This document shows positions 1 through 10,633 of a stretch of DNA of 64,000 bases, piece by piece. Each line of letters begins with the position of its first letter. Positions within the stretch are counted from its first letter, which is position 1. The position numbers were made by a program, and so were the translations under genes. The notes beneath the pieces are model-generated. The model did not search any database, was not told the origin of the DNA, and saw nothing but the letters and a program-made list of their open reading frames with translations. This DNA is from Xanthomonas sp. DAR 35659 (lineage in GTDB: Bacteria; Pseudomonadota; Gammaproteobacteria; Xanthomonadales; Xanthomonadaceae), in assembly GCF_041242975.1 (NCBI RefSeq), contig NZ_CP162488.1, forward strand, positions 227,501-291,500, read 5' to 3'.

Positions 1-1762
<1,762 letters not shown>

Positions 1763-1911
1763 TAACCTCAAGATGCTTCCTCAAAAGCATCCCTTAGCGC
1801 GACACACGTCGATCGCTCTCACTCGCTCGCTACATCACACCCTATGAGAGGCTGGCGCCTGCCGTCCTCGGTCCAACAACCGAGAACCGCATGGCGACAC
1901 TCCAACCGTCT

Positions 1912-2027
1912 CCCTGGTGAAATTAGCGCTGTGGAACCACCCGATCCCATCCCGAACTCGGAAGTGAAACGCAGCTGCGCCGATGGTAGTGTGGCTCAAG
2001 CCATGCGAGAGTAGGTCATCGCCAGGG
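1912..2027 (+). rRNA. rrf: 5S ribosomal RNA
   Basis: A 116-base gene lies about 150 bp after the 23S end. The core CCGATCCCATCCCGAACTCG and GAAGTGAAACGC are typical of 5S. The 5' CCCTGG pairs with the 3' CCAGGG to form the closing helix, which sets both boundaries. It completes the rRNA operon on the + strand. Confidence 0.95.
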
Positions 2028-2037
2028 GCTTTACCCC

Positions 2038-2070
2038 AAATCCCCGTCCGATAGGACGGGGATTTTTTAT
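2038..2070 (+). terminator. Rho-independent terminator of the rRNA operon
   Basis: A perfect GC-rich stem (ATCCCCGTCC pairing with GGACGGGGAT, three-base loop) is followed by a run of six T. It lies about 10 bases after 5S on the same strand, as expected for the end of an rrn operon. Confidence 0.92.
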
Positions 2071-2543
2071 TGCGTCGGAAAAAGCCAAATGCCGCGCTGG
2101 CCGCTGCGGCAAAAACGCTTGCCTGACACCTGGCCGCGCCCGTTGAACGCCCGCGCCCTGTGCATGCGGATGCCGCAACGGTATGCAAGGAAATCGTGGA
2201 GCTCACTTGCGGGCAGATGGCCTGAGGAATGGCTTGCAGGAGCGGCCCTGGGATACGGCGAAGATCCCGCCCTGCAGCGCCCGTCCGGTCCGTTGCGATC
2301 AACCCTGTCCCAGCGCCGCCGCAGCGGGCAACGTCTCGCGTGCGGCCAGGCGCCAACCACGTCGGTGCCCGATCGCACGGCCCAGGCGCGAGCGAACGTC
2401 GCGACCGCAGCGCGTCCGACAGCAGGACCATCCCCGACCGCGTGCAAAGGGCGTTGGCGATCAGGGCACCGCCGCACGGCGCCCGCCCGGCCGCAAGCCC
2501 GCTGCGCCCAGCGCGCAGCGGGCCGACGACTCGCTGCGCTACC
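2071..2543. other. Gene-free stretch after the rRNA operon
   Basis: About 470 bases. Open frames exist on both strands because of high GC, but none has recognisable protein sequence, a ribosome-binding site or family resemblance. No repeat or RNA gene was recognised. Confidence 0.5.
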
Positions 2544-3002
2544 TCAATCGTTCTGCGCGCTGACTACTCGGCCGTCCGTCGGATCCGCGTACACCTGCTG
2601 CTTCTGGCCCGACGACGTCTGGGCCTTCGCCTCCCACAGACCGTCTTCGTACTTGACGTCGTGAACGCGCGAGTAGCCTTGCGACGTCAGCGACGCCACC
2701 ACCTCGGCTTCGCTCAGCTTCGAGCGCGCCCCTTCCGCATAGATGCGACCGCCCTGGGCGCCGATCCGCACCTCGCCGCGCTTGCCGTCGCCGCTGGTCG
2801 CCTTCGCCTTCCAGAGGCCGTCGTCGAACTTCAGGTCGTCCACCTTGGTGTAGCCCTGTTCGCCAAGCATCGCCTTGATCTGCGCGATGGTCAGGGGCGC
2901 ACCCGGAGCGGGCGCCTGTGCGTGCGCGCTGCCGACGGCCAGCGCGAGCGACAGCGAGACCGCCAGCAGCGGCCGGGACGGGAGCTTGTTGGCATCGTTC
3001 AT
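2544..3002 (-). CDS. Exported protein with two PepSY-like repeats
   Basis: A 152-aa protein with a signal peptide: a basic start, a hydrophobic stretch, and probable cleavage after SAHA near residue 28. The mature part holds two similar units. Each begins with a helix ending in a glycine turn (GYTKVDDLKFDDGLWKA and GYSRVHDVKYEDGLWEA) and then a beta hairpin, the pattern of PepSY domains. The ATG at 3002 has GGAG six bases upstream and is preferred over an in-frame GTG 12 bases earlier. PepSY domains often restrain peptidases or bind metals in the periplasm. The exact function here is unknown. Confidence 0.75.
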   Translation of the reverse strand: MNDANKLPSRPLLAVSLSLALAVGSAHAQAPAPGAPLTIAQIKAMLGEQGYTKVDDLKFDDGLWKAKATSGDGKRGEVRIGAQGGRIYAEGARSKLSEAEVVASLTSQGYSRVHDVKYEDGLWEAKAQTSSGQKQQVYADPTDGRVVSAQND

Positions 3003-3097
3003 GGCGTTCTCCACGATTGGGAACGCGCATGCTCCCAGGGTGTTCCTCTGCGCAAGGTGAACGCGCGGTGGTTTTATTCAGCTTGTGTGCGGCGTGG

Positions 3098-4450
3098 TCA
3101 GCGTCCCGCATCCAGCAGCCAGATCTCGACGCGCTCGTTGCGGGCCTTGGCCGCGGCGTCCTCGCCGCCGACCAACGGCCGCGCCGCGCCCAGACCGCGC
3201 ACGCGCTTGACCACGATGCCGCGCTGCGCCAGATAGGCCGCGACCACGTCGGCGCGGTCGTTGCTGGCGATGGTCGGATACAGGCGGTTGGCGGTATCCG
3301 GCGTGGCGAAGCCGATCACGCCCAGGGCGCGGCCGCGCATCGCCGGCTGTTGCATGAAGGCGATCACCCGCTCCAGGTCCTGGGCGCTGCGCGCCTCGAA
3401 CATCGAGTTCAGCGATTGCAGGCTGAAGCGCAGCGTGGTGGTCAGTCGCTGCGCGCCGCTACCGGCCTGGGCATAGGCGTCGGGCTGCGAGGCGCTCGCG
3501 GCGGCGAGCGGCGTCGGATCCGGCACCAGCGCCAGTGGCATCGGGCCGATCCGACGTACGACCTGCTGCGCCTGCGGGCCGATCGCATACAAGGCCAGGC
3601 TGCGGCCGAGCGCGGACATCATCTGCCCGCCATGCAGGCTGTAGCGCTGCACCAACGGATAATCCTCGCCGCGGATGCTGGCCGGCGTGGGTGCGATGGC
3701 GATGCCGCCGTCGGCGACGGCGAGCGCGCGGGTGCCGGCCGGCAGCGGCGTGGTCAGGTCGACGAGCGCCAGAGCGGAAGGATGTCCGACCACGGCCCGC
3801 GCCGCTTCGGTCAAGGCGGGATGGACGTGCTGCGCGGCGGCGCGTGCCGTCGCCGGCAGCGACAGGCGCTCGCGCAGGAAATCGCCCAGGCCACTGTTGG
3901 CCGCATTGCGCTGTATCTCGATCGGCAGATCGGCTCCGCCCAGTTGCGACCAGCGTGTTAGCCGTCCGCTCAGGATGTCGCGCAGTTGCGCGATGCTGAG
4001 CGAGGTCAGCGGGTTGTCGGCGGCGACCAGCAGGCGCGCGCCGTCCAGGGCCACGACGAAATTCTGGTCCGGCGAGGACAGGTCGCCCAACTGCCAGGCG
4101 GCGTCGCGTTCGCGCGCATCGGGCGCACGCGCGAGCATCGCCAGCTCGGCGTCGCCGCGGATCAGGTCGGCGAAGCCCGCGGCCGATCCGCTGCCGTCGA
4201 TTTCGACCACCAGCGGCGCGTCGTCGCGCACCGCGGAGATCTCCAGCACCGCCGTCGAGATGCGGCGGCGCTGAATCTGCCGATAGCCGATGCTCTGCAG
4301 CCAGGATTCGACCAGCGCCGGCATCAGCCGCGCAGCCACGCTGTTGGAGCCGTGCACGCGCAGGCGCTCGGCCTGTTGCGCGTCGGCCGACGGTATGGCG
4401 CACAGCGCCGCGGCGCCAAGCAACAGCAGGCGCAAGATGAACTGCGACAT
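3098..4450 (-). CDS. PstS-like periplasmic binding protein fused to an OmpA-like domain
   Basis: A 450-aa exported protein. The signal peptide ends near SADAQ (residue 25). The next part resembles phosphate-type solute-binding proteins: RLRVHGSNSVAARLMPAL at the mature N-terminus, VEIDGSGSAAGFADLIRG, a DIAM-like segment AELAMLARAP, and LRDILSGRLTRWSQLGG, matching the PstS pattern of an IFxGxxxxW turn. Residues from about 335 on resemble an OmpA/MotB peptidoglycan-binding fold, ending in ARNERVEIWLL. ATG 4450 has AGGGGGGA upstream. No pstCAB or phoU genes are nearby, so a transporter role is not indicated. A cell-wall-anchored sensor or scavenger is an inference. Confidence 0.8.
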   Translation of the reverse strand: MSQFILRLLLLGAAALCAIPSADAQQAERLRVHGSNSVAARLMPALVESWLQSIGYRQIQRRRISTAVLEISAVRDDAPLVVEIDGSGSAAGFADLIRGDAELAMLARAPDARERDAAWQLGDLSSPDQNFVVALDGARLLVAADNPLTSLSIAQLRDILSGRLTRWSQLGGADLPIEIQRNAANSGLGDFLRERLSLPATARAAAQHVHPALTEAARAVVGHPSALALVDLTTPLPAGTRALAVADGGIAIAPTPASIRGEDYPLVQRYSLHGGQMMSALGRSLALYAIGPQAQQVVRRIGPMPLALVPDPTPLAAASASQPDAYAQAGSGAQRLTTTLRFSLQSLNSMFEARSAQDLERVIAFMQQPAMRGRALGVIGFATPDTANRLYPTIASNDRADVVAAYLAQRGIVVKRVRGLGAARPLVGGEDAAAKARNERVEIWLLDAGR

Positions 4451-5366
4451 CGGATCCCCCCTGGATCTGGACAAGCGCGGCAGTGTTGGCGATCGGCGTG
4501 ACATGGCGGTGACTGTGAGCGCGGTCACGCGCCACTGGCGGCGCAGCGTTGTCCGGCGACGCAGTGGTCGCGCGCGCATCGCGGTGCCACCCGCGCCGGC
4601 GGCCTATCCACCTTCGGCCTCGCTGGCGCGGGCCACCAACGCCGGGACTGGCAATGACGTGGAGGAATAGCGCGTTGGCGCCTGCCGATCGGGGATCTTG
4701 CGTGGCTACCATCAGCCCGCTGCAGCAATACGCGCTGGACGCCGTTACGGCACCGACAAGCCGGACCCCTGCGCCTGCACGGCCATCGCTGCTCCGCCCG
4801 CGAGGCAGTCAGTGCTTCGCCTGCAGCGCCACGCCTGCAGCGCTTTGGTGCAGCGCTGCGCATGCTCGCCATCGGCGCGCCGGAAACGAATTCAGCCGAG
4901 GCATCCGCATCGACCTCGGCGCTGGCGAGGTCTTGCGCCTGGTCGGGTTCTCAGCGACGCGGCGACACGCTCAGAGAGCCAACGGCTGCAACCGATGCGA
5001 GAACTTCATGCCCGTTCGCATCGAACGCGCCGTGCGGACGATGGCGAACTCCGGTCGGATAGGGCCGCGGTGCGCAGGCGCTTGGCAGGCAATCGCCAGG
5101 GCGTGCGTGGTAAGCCACGGCGCAGTGCGATACCGGTCGATCGAAGCTGGCTTGGCCAGCGTGACGGCGCGCCCTTGCGAGAAAGCGCGGCACGGCGCCG
5201 CCTCGACGATGCCTGTAATGGCCGACGGCCTCCTCGTAGCCAGCCTATCTTCCGAAGGCCCAACCGATATCCGTGCAGCGCGCGATGTCGCGAAGGCGTC
5301 GTGCGCCGGATTTCGCATGCGAGCACATGAAAGAAGCGCGTGTTCCTCCGTTGCGGGCGGTGGCGC
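4451..5366. other. Long gene-free stretch
   Basis: About 900 bases between two minus-strand genes. The reading frames in it are rich in Arg, Ala, Cys and Pro with no recognisable motifs, signal peptide or ribosome-binding site. They look like chance frames or a decayed locus. No repeats were recognised. Confidence 0.45.
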
Positions 5367-6242
5367 TCATACCGCCGCCGTCCGCATGCGCGCGGCCTGC
5401 GCCCAGCGTGCGGCGACCAGCGGCGAGGTGATGCAGACCGCGCTGTCGGTCACCGTGGTGACGGCGCGTTCCAGCAACTGGATGTCGGCCTCGTGCTGGC
5501 GCGCCACGTGCGGGTCCTCGAAGAAGATCGCGCGTTGGCACTGTCGCTCCAGTACGCGGTCGGCGATCTGCGCGTCGCCGCCCATCGGCCCGCTCTGGTA
5601 GCGGTGCACCCATTCCTGGCCCTGCGGCCAGCCGCGGCTCCACGCCAGTTCGTTGAGGCGTTGCCCGGTGGTGCCGGTGGCCACGCGTTCGGCGAAGCGG
5701 GACAACAGATCGAAGTGTTCGCTGGCGAAGGCCAGCATCTGCGGCTTCATCGCATCGTGCGCGATCAGCGCCAGCGTCTGTCGCTCCAGCGCATGCAGGT
5801 CGTCGGCGCCGGCATCGGCCGCCAGCCCGGCGTGCACCCGTTCCACTTCGATCCAGTCGCGGGCGCTGGCCACCGTGGAGATGAACGGCTTGCCGTGGAT
5901 CACGCACTGGCGCTTGAGCGCGATCGCCTCGGGAAAGATCGAGGACGGATCGACCGGGTCGATGAAATAGATCGCGCCGTCGAGCGTGCGCTCGGCGCCC
6001 TCCAGGCCCACGACTTCGGCGACCAGCTTCATCAGCCCGCCTTCGCGCCCGAACGGGTAGCGCTTGAGGCCGGCATGGCCGGACAGCCAGCCGGCACGCG
6101 CGATCGCCTCGTGGGTGCGACCGACCGCGTGCAGGCCGAGCTGCAGTTCGCGAATACCGGCCTCGCAGGCGCGCAGCCAGCGGAACAGGGCGGCGTCCTT
6201 GCCCTGATGGTGCAGTCGGTTGGCGGCCAGGCCCAGGCGCAT
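5367..6242 (-). CDS. mgsA: Two-domain methylglyoxal synthase
   Basis: The 291-aa protein is about twice the usual length of about 150 aa. The C-terminal half (about 155-285) is a clear methylglyoxal synthase, which converts dihydroxyacetone phosphate to methylglyoxal and phosphate. It has LIAHDAMKPQML, ATGTTGQRL, SGPMGGDAQIADRV and FFEDPHVARQHEADIQLL, and residues equivalent to the known catalytic set are present (D223, D243, H250, D253). The N-terminal half (about 1-135) follows the same pattern (LGLAANRLHHQGKDAALF, GREGGLMKLVAEVV, IYFIDPVDPSS) but lacks the first catalytic Asp and the His. It is therefore probably a degenerate, non-catalytic or regulatory copy. The gene stands alone on the minus strand with a weak ribosome-binding site. 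Confidence 0.88.
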   Translation of the reverse strand: MRLGLAANRLHHQGKDAALFRWLRACEAGIRELQLGLHAVGRTHEAIARAGWLSGHAGLKRYPFGREGGLMKLVAEVVGLEGAERTLDGAIYFIDPVDPSSIFPEAIALKRQCVIHGKPFISTVASARDWIEVERVHAGLAADAGADDLHALERQTLALIAHDAMKPQMLAFASEHFDLLSRFAERVATGTTGQRLNELAWSRGWPQGQEWVHRYQSGPMGGDAQIADRVLERQCQRAIFFEDPHVARQHEADIQLLERAVTTVTDSAVCITSPLVAARWAQAARMRTAAV

Positions 6243-6523
6243 AGGTCGATCCGTGTGGAGGAGGAACGACAGTCTGCGCCGGATCGTGGCGCGGGCTCAA
6301 TCGCGACGGCGGACGTGGGCCGCCGCCGCGCGCGTCGCCTGGTGTTTGCGATCACCGCCGGTTTCCCCGGTGCGCGCATGCTGAAACACACTCTCCAACT
6401 CCGCGGCCAGCCACTTGCGCTCGGAAAGCCGGCGTTCTGAGCAGCGAGAACCTGGAGCGACGCGCCCATCGCCCAAGACGCGGCCTCTGCTCACCAATCC
6501 CCAATCCGACTCCCCATTCCCCG
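6243..6523. repeat. Intergenic region with a CCCCAATCC/CCCCATTCC repeat
   Basis: No gene is seen in about 280 bases. Near 6495-6530 lies one copy of a low-complexity motif (ACCAATCCCCAATCC, CTCCCCATTCCCC) that recurs at 12541-12655 and 63740-63893. It lies just beyond the 3' end of the first endoglucanase gene. Confidence 0.5.
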
Positions 6524-7579
6524 CTACCGAACAACCTGCCGCGCCCGCGCCGACAACACCTGGACCTGCGGCTTGTCGGTGCCCTGATTGTCCGGTTGCA
6601 GGCTGAAGGCGTAATCGGTCTTCCACCAGGCCCCGGCGGCCCAGGCGGTCCAGCCGACCCAGACGTCGGCGTTGTCGTGCACGTAGCCGAGCATGTCGTC
6701 GAGCGCGGCCATGCAGGTGGCGTCGCTGCTCGCACCGAATTCGCCGAGGAAACCGCGCTGGCCGTGGTCGCGCAGCCACTGGGTGAAGCCGCGCAGCTTT
6801 TCCGAGCCGACGGTGGTGCTGATGCAGGCGGGGCTGGTGCCGGAGTAGGTCGCATCCAGGTACTGGTGCACTTCGAACGCCATGTTCTCGGCGGGATCAC
6901 TGATCGCCAGCAGCGCTTGCGCGTTGGGGACGCCGTACCACGTGCTGCTCCAGCTGTGCGCGCCGGTGAAGGCGGTGCCCGGCACCAGAATCAGGTTGTA
7001 GGCGCCGGCGCCGCGGATCGCGTCGATGGCCAATTGCGCGGTGGCGGCCCAGTCGTCGGCGGCCATCCCGTTGGGCTCGTTCATCAGGCCGAAGACCACG
7101 GCCTCGTCGTTGCCGAATGCGATGCCCAGTCGCCGCCACAGGTCGGCCAGCGCAGAGGCGGGCACCGCGTCGCCACCGATGCGCACGCCGTCGTACTTGG
7201 CGTAGTTGTGCACGTCCAGGATCACCCGCAGGCCGTGGAGTCTGGCGCGCTCCACGGCGGTGCGCAGATACCCCAGTTGTGCGACATCCAGTTCGCCATG
7301 GGCGACCGGTTGCAGGCGCTCCCACAGGAACGGCAGGCGCACGATGTTCATGCCCTGCGCGGCGACATAGGCATAGGCGCTGTCGGCCGGATAGGTGTAG
7401 TCCTTGAACACCACGCCCGGCTTCTTCGCCGAATTGAATTCGGCGCCGGCGAGGTTGACGCCGGCATAGCGCAGCGTGTCCTGGGCGAGGGCGCCCGGGA
7501 TCCAGGCGACCAGCGCCAGGCATAGGAAGGTGTGCAGCCGCCAGCGCGCTGGCGTGCGGAAACAGGAGTTGCGTTGCAT
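6524..7579 (-). CDS. Secreted GH5 endoglucanase, copy 1
   Basis: A 351-aa glycoside hydrolase family 5 enzyme that cleaves internal beta-1,4-glucosidic bonds in cellulose and related glucans. The signal peptide ends near GALAQ (residue 32). The family signatures are complete: YAGVNLAGAEFNS at the mature start, NIVRLPFLWERLQ, LDVHNYAKYDG, the acid/base MNEPNG (E168), AFEVHQYLD, and the nucleophile GFLGEFG (E280). No linker or cellulose-binding module follows, unlike longer xanthomonad endoglucanases. It is the third of three tandem paralogues on this strand. The nearest gene upstream is copy 2, about 200 bp away. Confidence 0.93.
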   Translation of the reverse strand: MQRNSCFRTPARWRLHTFLCLALVAWIPGALAQDTLRYAGVNLAGAEFNSAKKPGVVFKDYTYPADSAYAYVAAQGMNIVRLPFLWERLQPVAHGELDVAQLGYLRTAVERARLHGLRVILDVHNYAKYDGVRIGGDAVPASALADLWRRLGIAFGNDEAVVFGLMNEPNGMAADDWAATAQLAIDAIRGAGAYNLILVPGTAFTGAHSWSSTWYGVPNAQALLAISDPAENMAFEVHQYLDATYSGTSPACISTTVGSEKLRGFTQWLRDHGQRGFLGEFGASSDATCMAALDDMLGYVHDNADVWVGWTAWAAGAWWKTDYAFSLQPDNQGTDKPQVQVLSARARQVVR

Positions 7580-7777
7580 GGGGATGCCTCATCGATGGGG
7601 GGCGGCCAATCGCACGCTGCCGCGGCAGTGCGTGGCGACGGTCGTGTCTGTTGGTTGCAATCGTCGTGCCACGCCGCCGCGTTCGCCGCGGCAACGGCGG
7701 CTGGCCTCTGCGCGCAGCGCAGCGGAAGGCCGTCGGCCGCCGTCGTGCGACGGCCGATATCGCCGATGGCGCGTCCG

Positions 7778-8821
7778 TCAGCGGGTGATGCGCTTGGCCC
7801 TGTGCGAGAGGATCGTCATCTGCGGCTTGTCGCGCCCGTCCGGGTCGGGCTGCACGTTGAACGGATAGTCCGGCCGCCACCAGGCGCCGCCGGCCCAATA
7901 GCTCCATCCGAGCCAGACGGTGCGCTGCTGCTCGATGTAGCCGAGCATGCCGTCCAGCGCTTGCCGGCACACGGCGTTGTCGGCGGCGCCGAACTCGCCG
8001 AGGAAGCCGATGTGCCCGGTCTCGCGCAGCCAGCCGGTGAAGGCGCGCAGGCGCTCGGCGCCGATGCTGGCGCTCACGCAGGTGGCGCTGGTGCCGCTGG
8101 AATCGTCGTCCAGATACTGATGGACTTCGATCGCCATGCGCCTGAGCGGATCGTGCAGCGTGGCCAGCGCCGAGGCATTGGATTCGCCGGCCACGGTCGA
8201 ATACCAGCTGTGCGCGCCGCTCCACAGCGCGCCCGGAACCAGGATCAGGTTGCGCGCGCCGGTGACGCGGATCGCATCCACCGCGGCCTGCGCGGCGGCG
8301 GCCCACAGGCCGGGCGCAATGCCGTTCGGCTCGTTCATCAGGCCGAACACCACGGTGTCGTCGTCCTTGAATTCGCGCGCCAGGCGTTGCCACAGGTCGC
8401 TGAAGGTCTTGATCGGCAACGTGCCGCTGCCGATCTTGGCGCCGTAGTAGCTGGCGTAGTTGTGGATGTCCACGATCAGGTACATCCGCTGCGCCCTGGC
8501 CTGCCGGGCCGCGGTCCGGATCAGCGCCAGTTGCGCGGCGTCGAGCCGGCCCTGCGCGCTGGGCTGCAGGCGCTCCCATAGCACCGGCAGGCGCACGATG
8601 TTCATGTGCTTGCCGGCGAAGTACGTGTAGTCGGTCGCGGCCGGATAGAAGTAATCGACGTTGAGCTCGCCCGGCTTCTTGGAGGACGCAATCTCCGCGC
8701 CGGACAGATTGACCCCGGCGAGCTTCAAGGTGTCTTGTGCATGCAGCGGCGGCAGCACTGCGAGCAGGAGCGACAGCAGCGACAGCCTCACCGCGCAGAG
8801 GCGCAGCGACGGACCAAACAT
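7778..8821 (-). CDS. Secreted GH5 endoglucanase, copy 2
   Basis: A 347-aa paralogue of its neighbours. The start at 8821 gives a clean signal peptide (cleavage near LHAQ, residue 28) and has GAGG upstream. GH5 motifs are LAGVNLSGAEI, NIVRLPVLWERLQ, VDIHNYASYYG, LMNEPNG (acid/base E164), IEVHQYLDDD and GFLGEFG (nucleophile E276). It is the most divergent of the three around the loops near residues 125-140 (ASYYGAKIGSGTLPIK), which may shift substrate preference (inference). There is no carbohydrate-binding module. Confidence 0.92.
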   Translation of the reverse strand: MFGPSLRLCAVRLSLLSLLLAVLPPLHAQDTLKLAGVNLSGAEIASSKKPGELNVDYFYPAATDYTYFAGKHMNIVRLPVLWERLQPSAQGRLDAAQLALIRTAARQARAQRMYLIVDIHNYASYYGAKIGSGTLPIKTFSDLWQRLAREFKDDDTVVFGLMNEPNGIAPGLWAAAAQAAVDAIRVTGARNLILVPGALWSGAHSWYSTVAGESNASALATLHDPLRRMAIEVHQYLDDDSSGTSATCVSASIGAERLRAFTGWLRETGHIGFLGEFGAADNAVCRQALDGMLGYIEQQRTVWLGWSYWAGGAWWRPDYPFNVQPDPDGRDKPQMTILSHRAKRITR

Positions 8822-9279
8822 GATGGGCGTTCCTCGTGCATCAGCGAACCAACCCGGCTGCCGCGTTTGCAGCGGCCGGGCGGATGCCGGACAGCCGGTG
8901 GGGCATGTTCCGATTGCACCGTAGTGCATTCGCCACGCCATCACCACGCACAACGCGCACGCATGTGTCGATTTGTGCAGGGCGTGGCATGGCGAACGCG
9001 TACTGGGTCTCGACCCCAGTCAGCCAGGCGATGACGTCGCGTCAGCGAGGTTGCTCGGGAGCGACAGCATCGATGTCGATGCGCGCAGCGGATGCTGGAT
9101 CTGCAGAGCAAACCGCGCAGGCTGCCGCGCTGTACGACAGCCGGTACGCGTGCGGTGCAACGACCGCGCATCGCGGGCGGCGATGCCGCTCCGCTCGATC
9201 GCGGCGGTCGCCGGATGCACGCCGCGCGTCGCGGGACCCGCGTGCGGGTCCCGCCCGAAGGCGCCCGGCGGCGCTGCGC
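8822..9279. other. Gene-free spacer between endoglucanase copies 2 and 3, with a hairpin
   Basis: About 460 bases without a supported gene. A perfect 9-bp stem (GGGACCCGC pairing with GCGGGTCCC, two-base loop) sits at 9233-9252, just after the stop codon of copy 3 on the minus strand. It has no T-run, so it may slow or stabilise the transcript end rather than act as a classic terminator. Confidence 0.45.
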
Positions 9280-10335
9280 TTACTTCCCGGTGACCTTGCG
9301 CGCGTGCTTGGACAGGATCGCCATCTGCGGCTTGTCGCTGCCGTCCTTGTTGGGCTGCACGTTGAACGGGTAGTCGTTCTTCCACCAGGCGCCGGCCGCC
9401 CACCAGGTCCAGCCGACGATCACGTCGTTGTTCTGCTCGATGTAGCTGAGCATGCCCTCCAGCGCCTGGTTGCAGACGGGCGTATTGCCGGTGGCGAACT
9501 CGCCGATGAAACCGACCTTCTTGTTCTCGCGCAGCCAGCTGACGAAGCCGGCCAGCTTCTCGGCGCCGGCCGTGGCGCTGACGCATTCGCCCTTGGTGCC
9601 GCTGTTGTCCTTGTCCAGGTACTGGTGCGCCTCGAAGGCCATGCGGTTGCCCGGGTCCTTGAGCGGCTGCAGCGCGACCGCGTTGGAGGTGCCGTAGTAC
9701 GTGCTGCGCCAGCTGTGCGCGCCGGTGTAGGCGGTGCCCGGTACCAGCACCAGGTTCTTGGCCCCGGCCTTGCGGATGGCGTCGATCGCGGCCTGCGCGG
9801 CCTGAGCCCAGTCGGTGGAGGAGACCGCGTTGGGTTCGTTCATCAGCCCGAAGATGACCGTGTCGTCGTCCTTGAACTCGGTCGCCAGGCGCCGCCACAG
9901 GTCGGCGAACACGTCCGCCGGCGCGCCGGGGCTGCCGATCAGCGCGCCGTTGTACTTGGCGTAGTTGTGCGGGTCCAGGATCAGGTGCAGGCCGTTGGCC
10001 TTGGCCTGCGCCACCGCCTTCTTGATCTGCGCCAGTTGCGCGGGGTCGAACTCGCCCTTGGCGGTGGGCTGCAGGCGTTCCCACAGGAACGGCAGGCGCA
10101 CGATGTTCATGCCCTTGCCGGCGAAGTAGCTGTAGTCCGACGGCCCCGGGTAGGTGTAGTCCTTGTACAGCGTGCCCGGCTTCTTGCCGGAATTGAACTC
10201 GGCGCCGGACAGGTTGACGCCGGCGTACTTGAGCACCCTTTTGCCGTCCTGGGCGGATGCGGCGAAGGCGGCGAGCAGGACTACGGCGGCGGCGAGGGGA
10301 CGCAACCGTGACGGCCAGGGGGAGGAATGCGACAT
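9280..10335 (-). CDS. Secreted GH5 endoglucanase, copy 3 (first in direction of transcription)
   Basis: A 351-aa GH5 enzyme. ATG 10335 has AAGGAAG seven bases upstream, and the signal peptide ends near ASAQD (residue 29). Motifs are YAGVNLSGAEFNS, NIVRLPFLWERLQ, LDPHNYAKYNG, LMNEPNA (acid/base E167), AFEAHQYLD and FIGEF (nucleophile E279). It is close to copy 1 in sequence. The usual final Gly of GEFG is replaced by Ala (GEFATGN). The region upstream is rich in REP elements. The three genes probably act extracellularly on plant cell wall glucans after type II secretion (family knowledge). Confidence 0.93.
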   Translation of the reverse strand: MSHSSPWPSRLRPLAAAVVLLAAFAASAQDGKRVLKYAGVNLSGAEFNSGKKPGTLYKDYTYPGPSDYSYFAGKGMNIVRLPFLWERLQPTAKGEFDPAQLAQIKKAVAQAKANGLHLILDPHNYAKYNGALIGSPGAPADVFADLWRRLATEFKDDDTVIFGLMNEPNAVSSTDWAQAAQAAIDAIRKAGAKNLVLVPGTAYTGAHSWRSTYYGTSNAVALQPLKDPGNRMAFEAHQYLDKDNSGTKGECVSATAGAEKLAGFVSWLRENKKVGFIGEFATGNTPVCNQALEGMLSYIEQNNDVIVGWTWWAAGAWWKNDYPFNVQPNKDGSDKPQMAILSKHARKVTGK

Positions 10336-10633
10336 GGGAGGCTTCCTTGGAAAGGGGAGGATGCCGGGGGTGCCATCGGGGGAGGAGCCGGCGTGCACAG
10401 GGTGCGCGGAACGCACCCCGCGCGGCCAGCGTAGGAGGGGATGCGTTAGCGGTGCATTCACTCGTGCGAAGGATGTCGTTGCGGGTGTCGCGTTTTGGGG
10501 TGATCGGCGCGCTGGTTCATCCGTGATTGCGGTGGTTGCGGTGGTGCGTGTGGCTGTACGAGCCGGGGAAGCCCATGCATTGGGTCGGGGGTCAGCACCG
10601 GCAGACGGCCGAGATCACGCGGGTTTCGGACGC

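Noticed and set aside
4549..5601. A 350-codon + strand frame
   Set aside because: Cys/Arg/Ser-rich with no motif. Its 3' part overlaps the methylglyoxal synthase gene in antisense.
9233..9252. Rho-independent terminator after endoglucanase copy 3
   Set aside because: The hairpin is perfect but no T-run follows on the minus strand, so I list it only as a hairpin.
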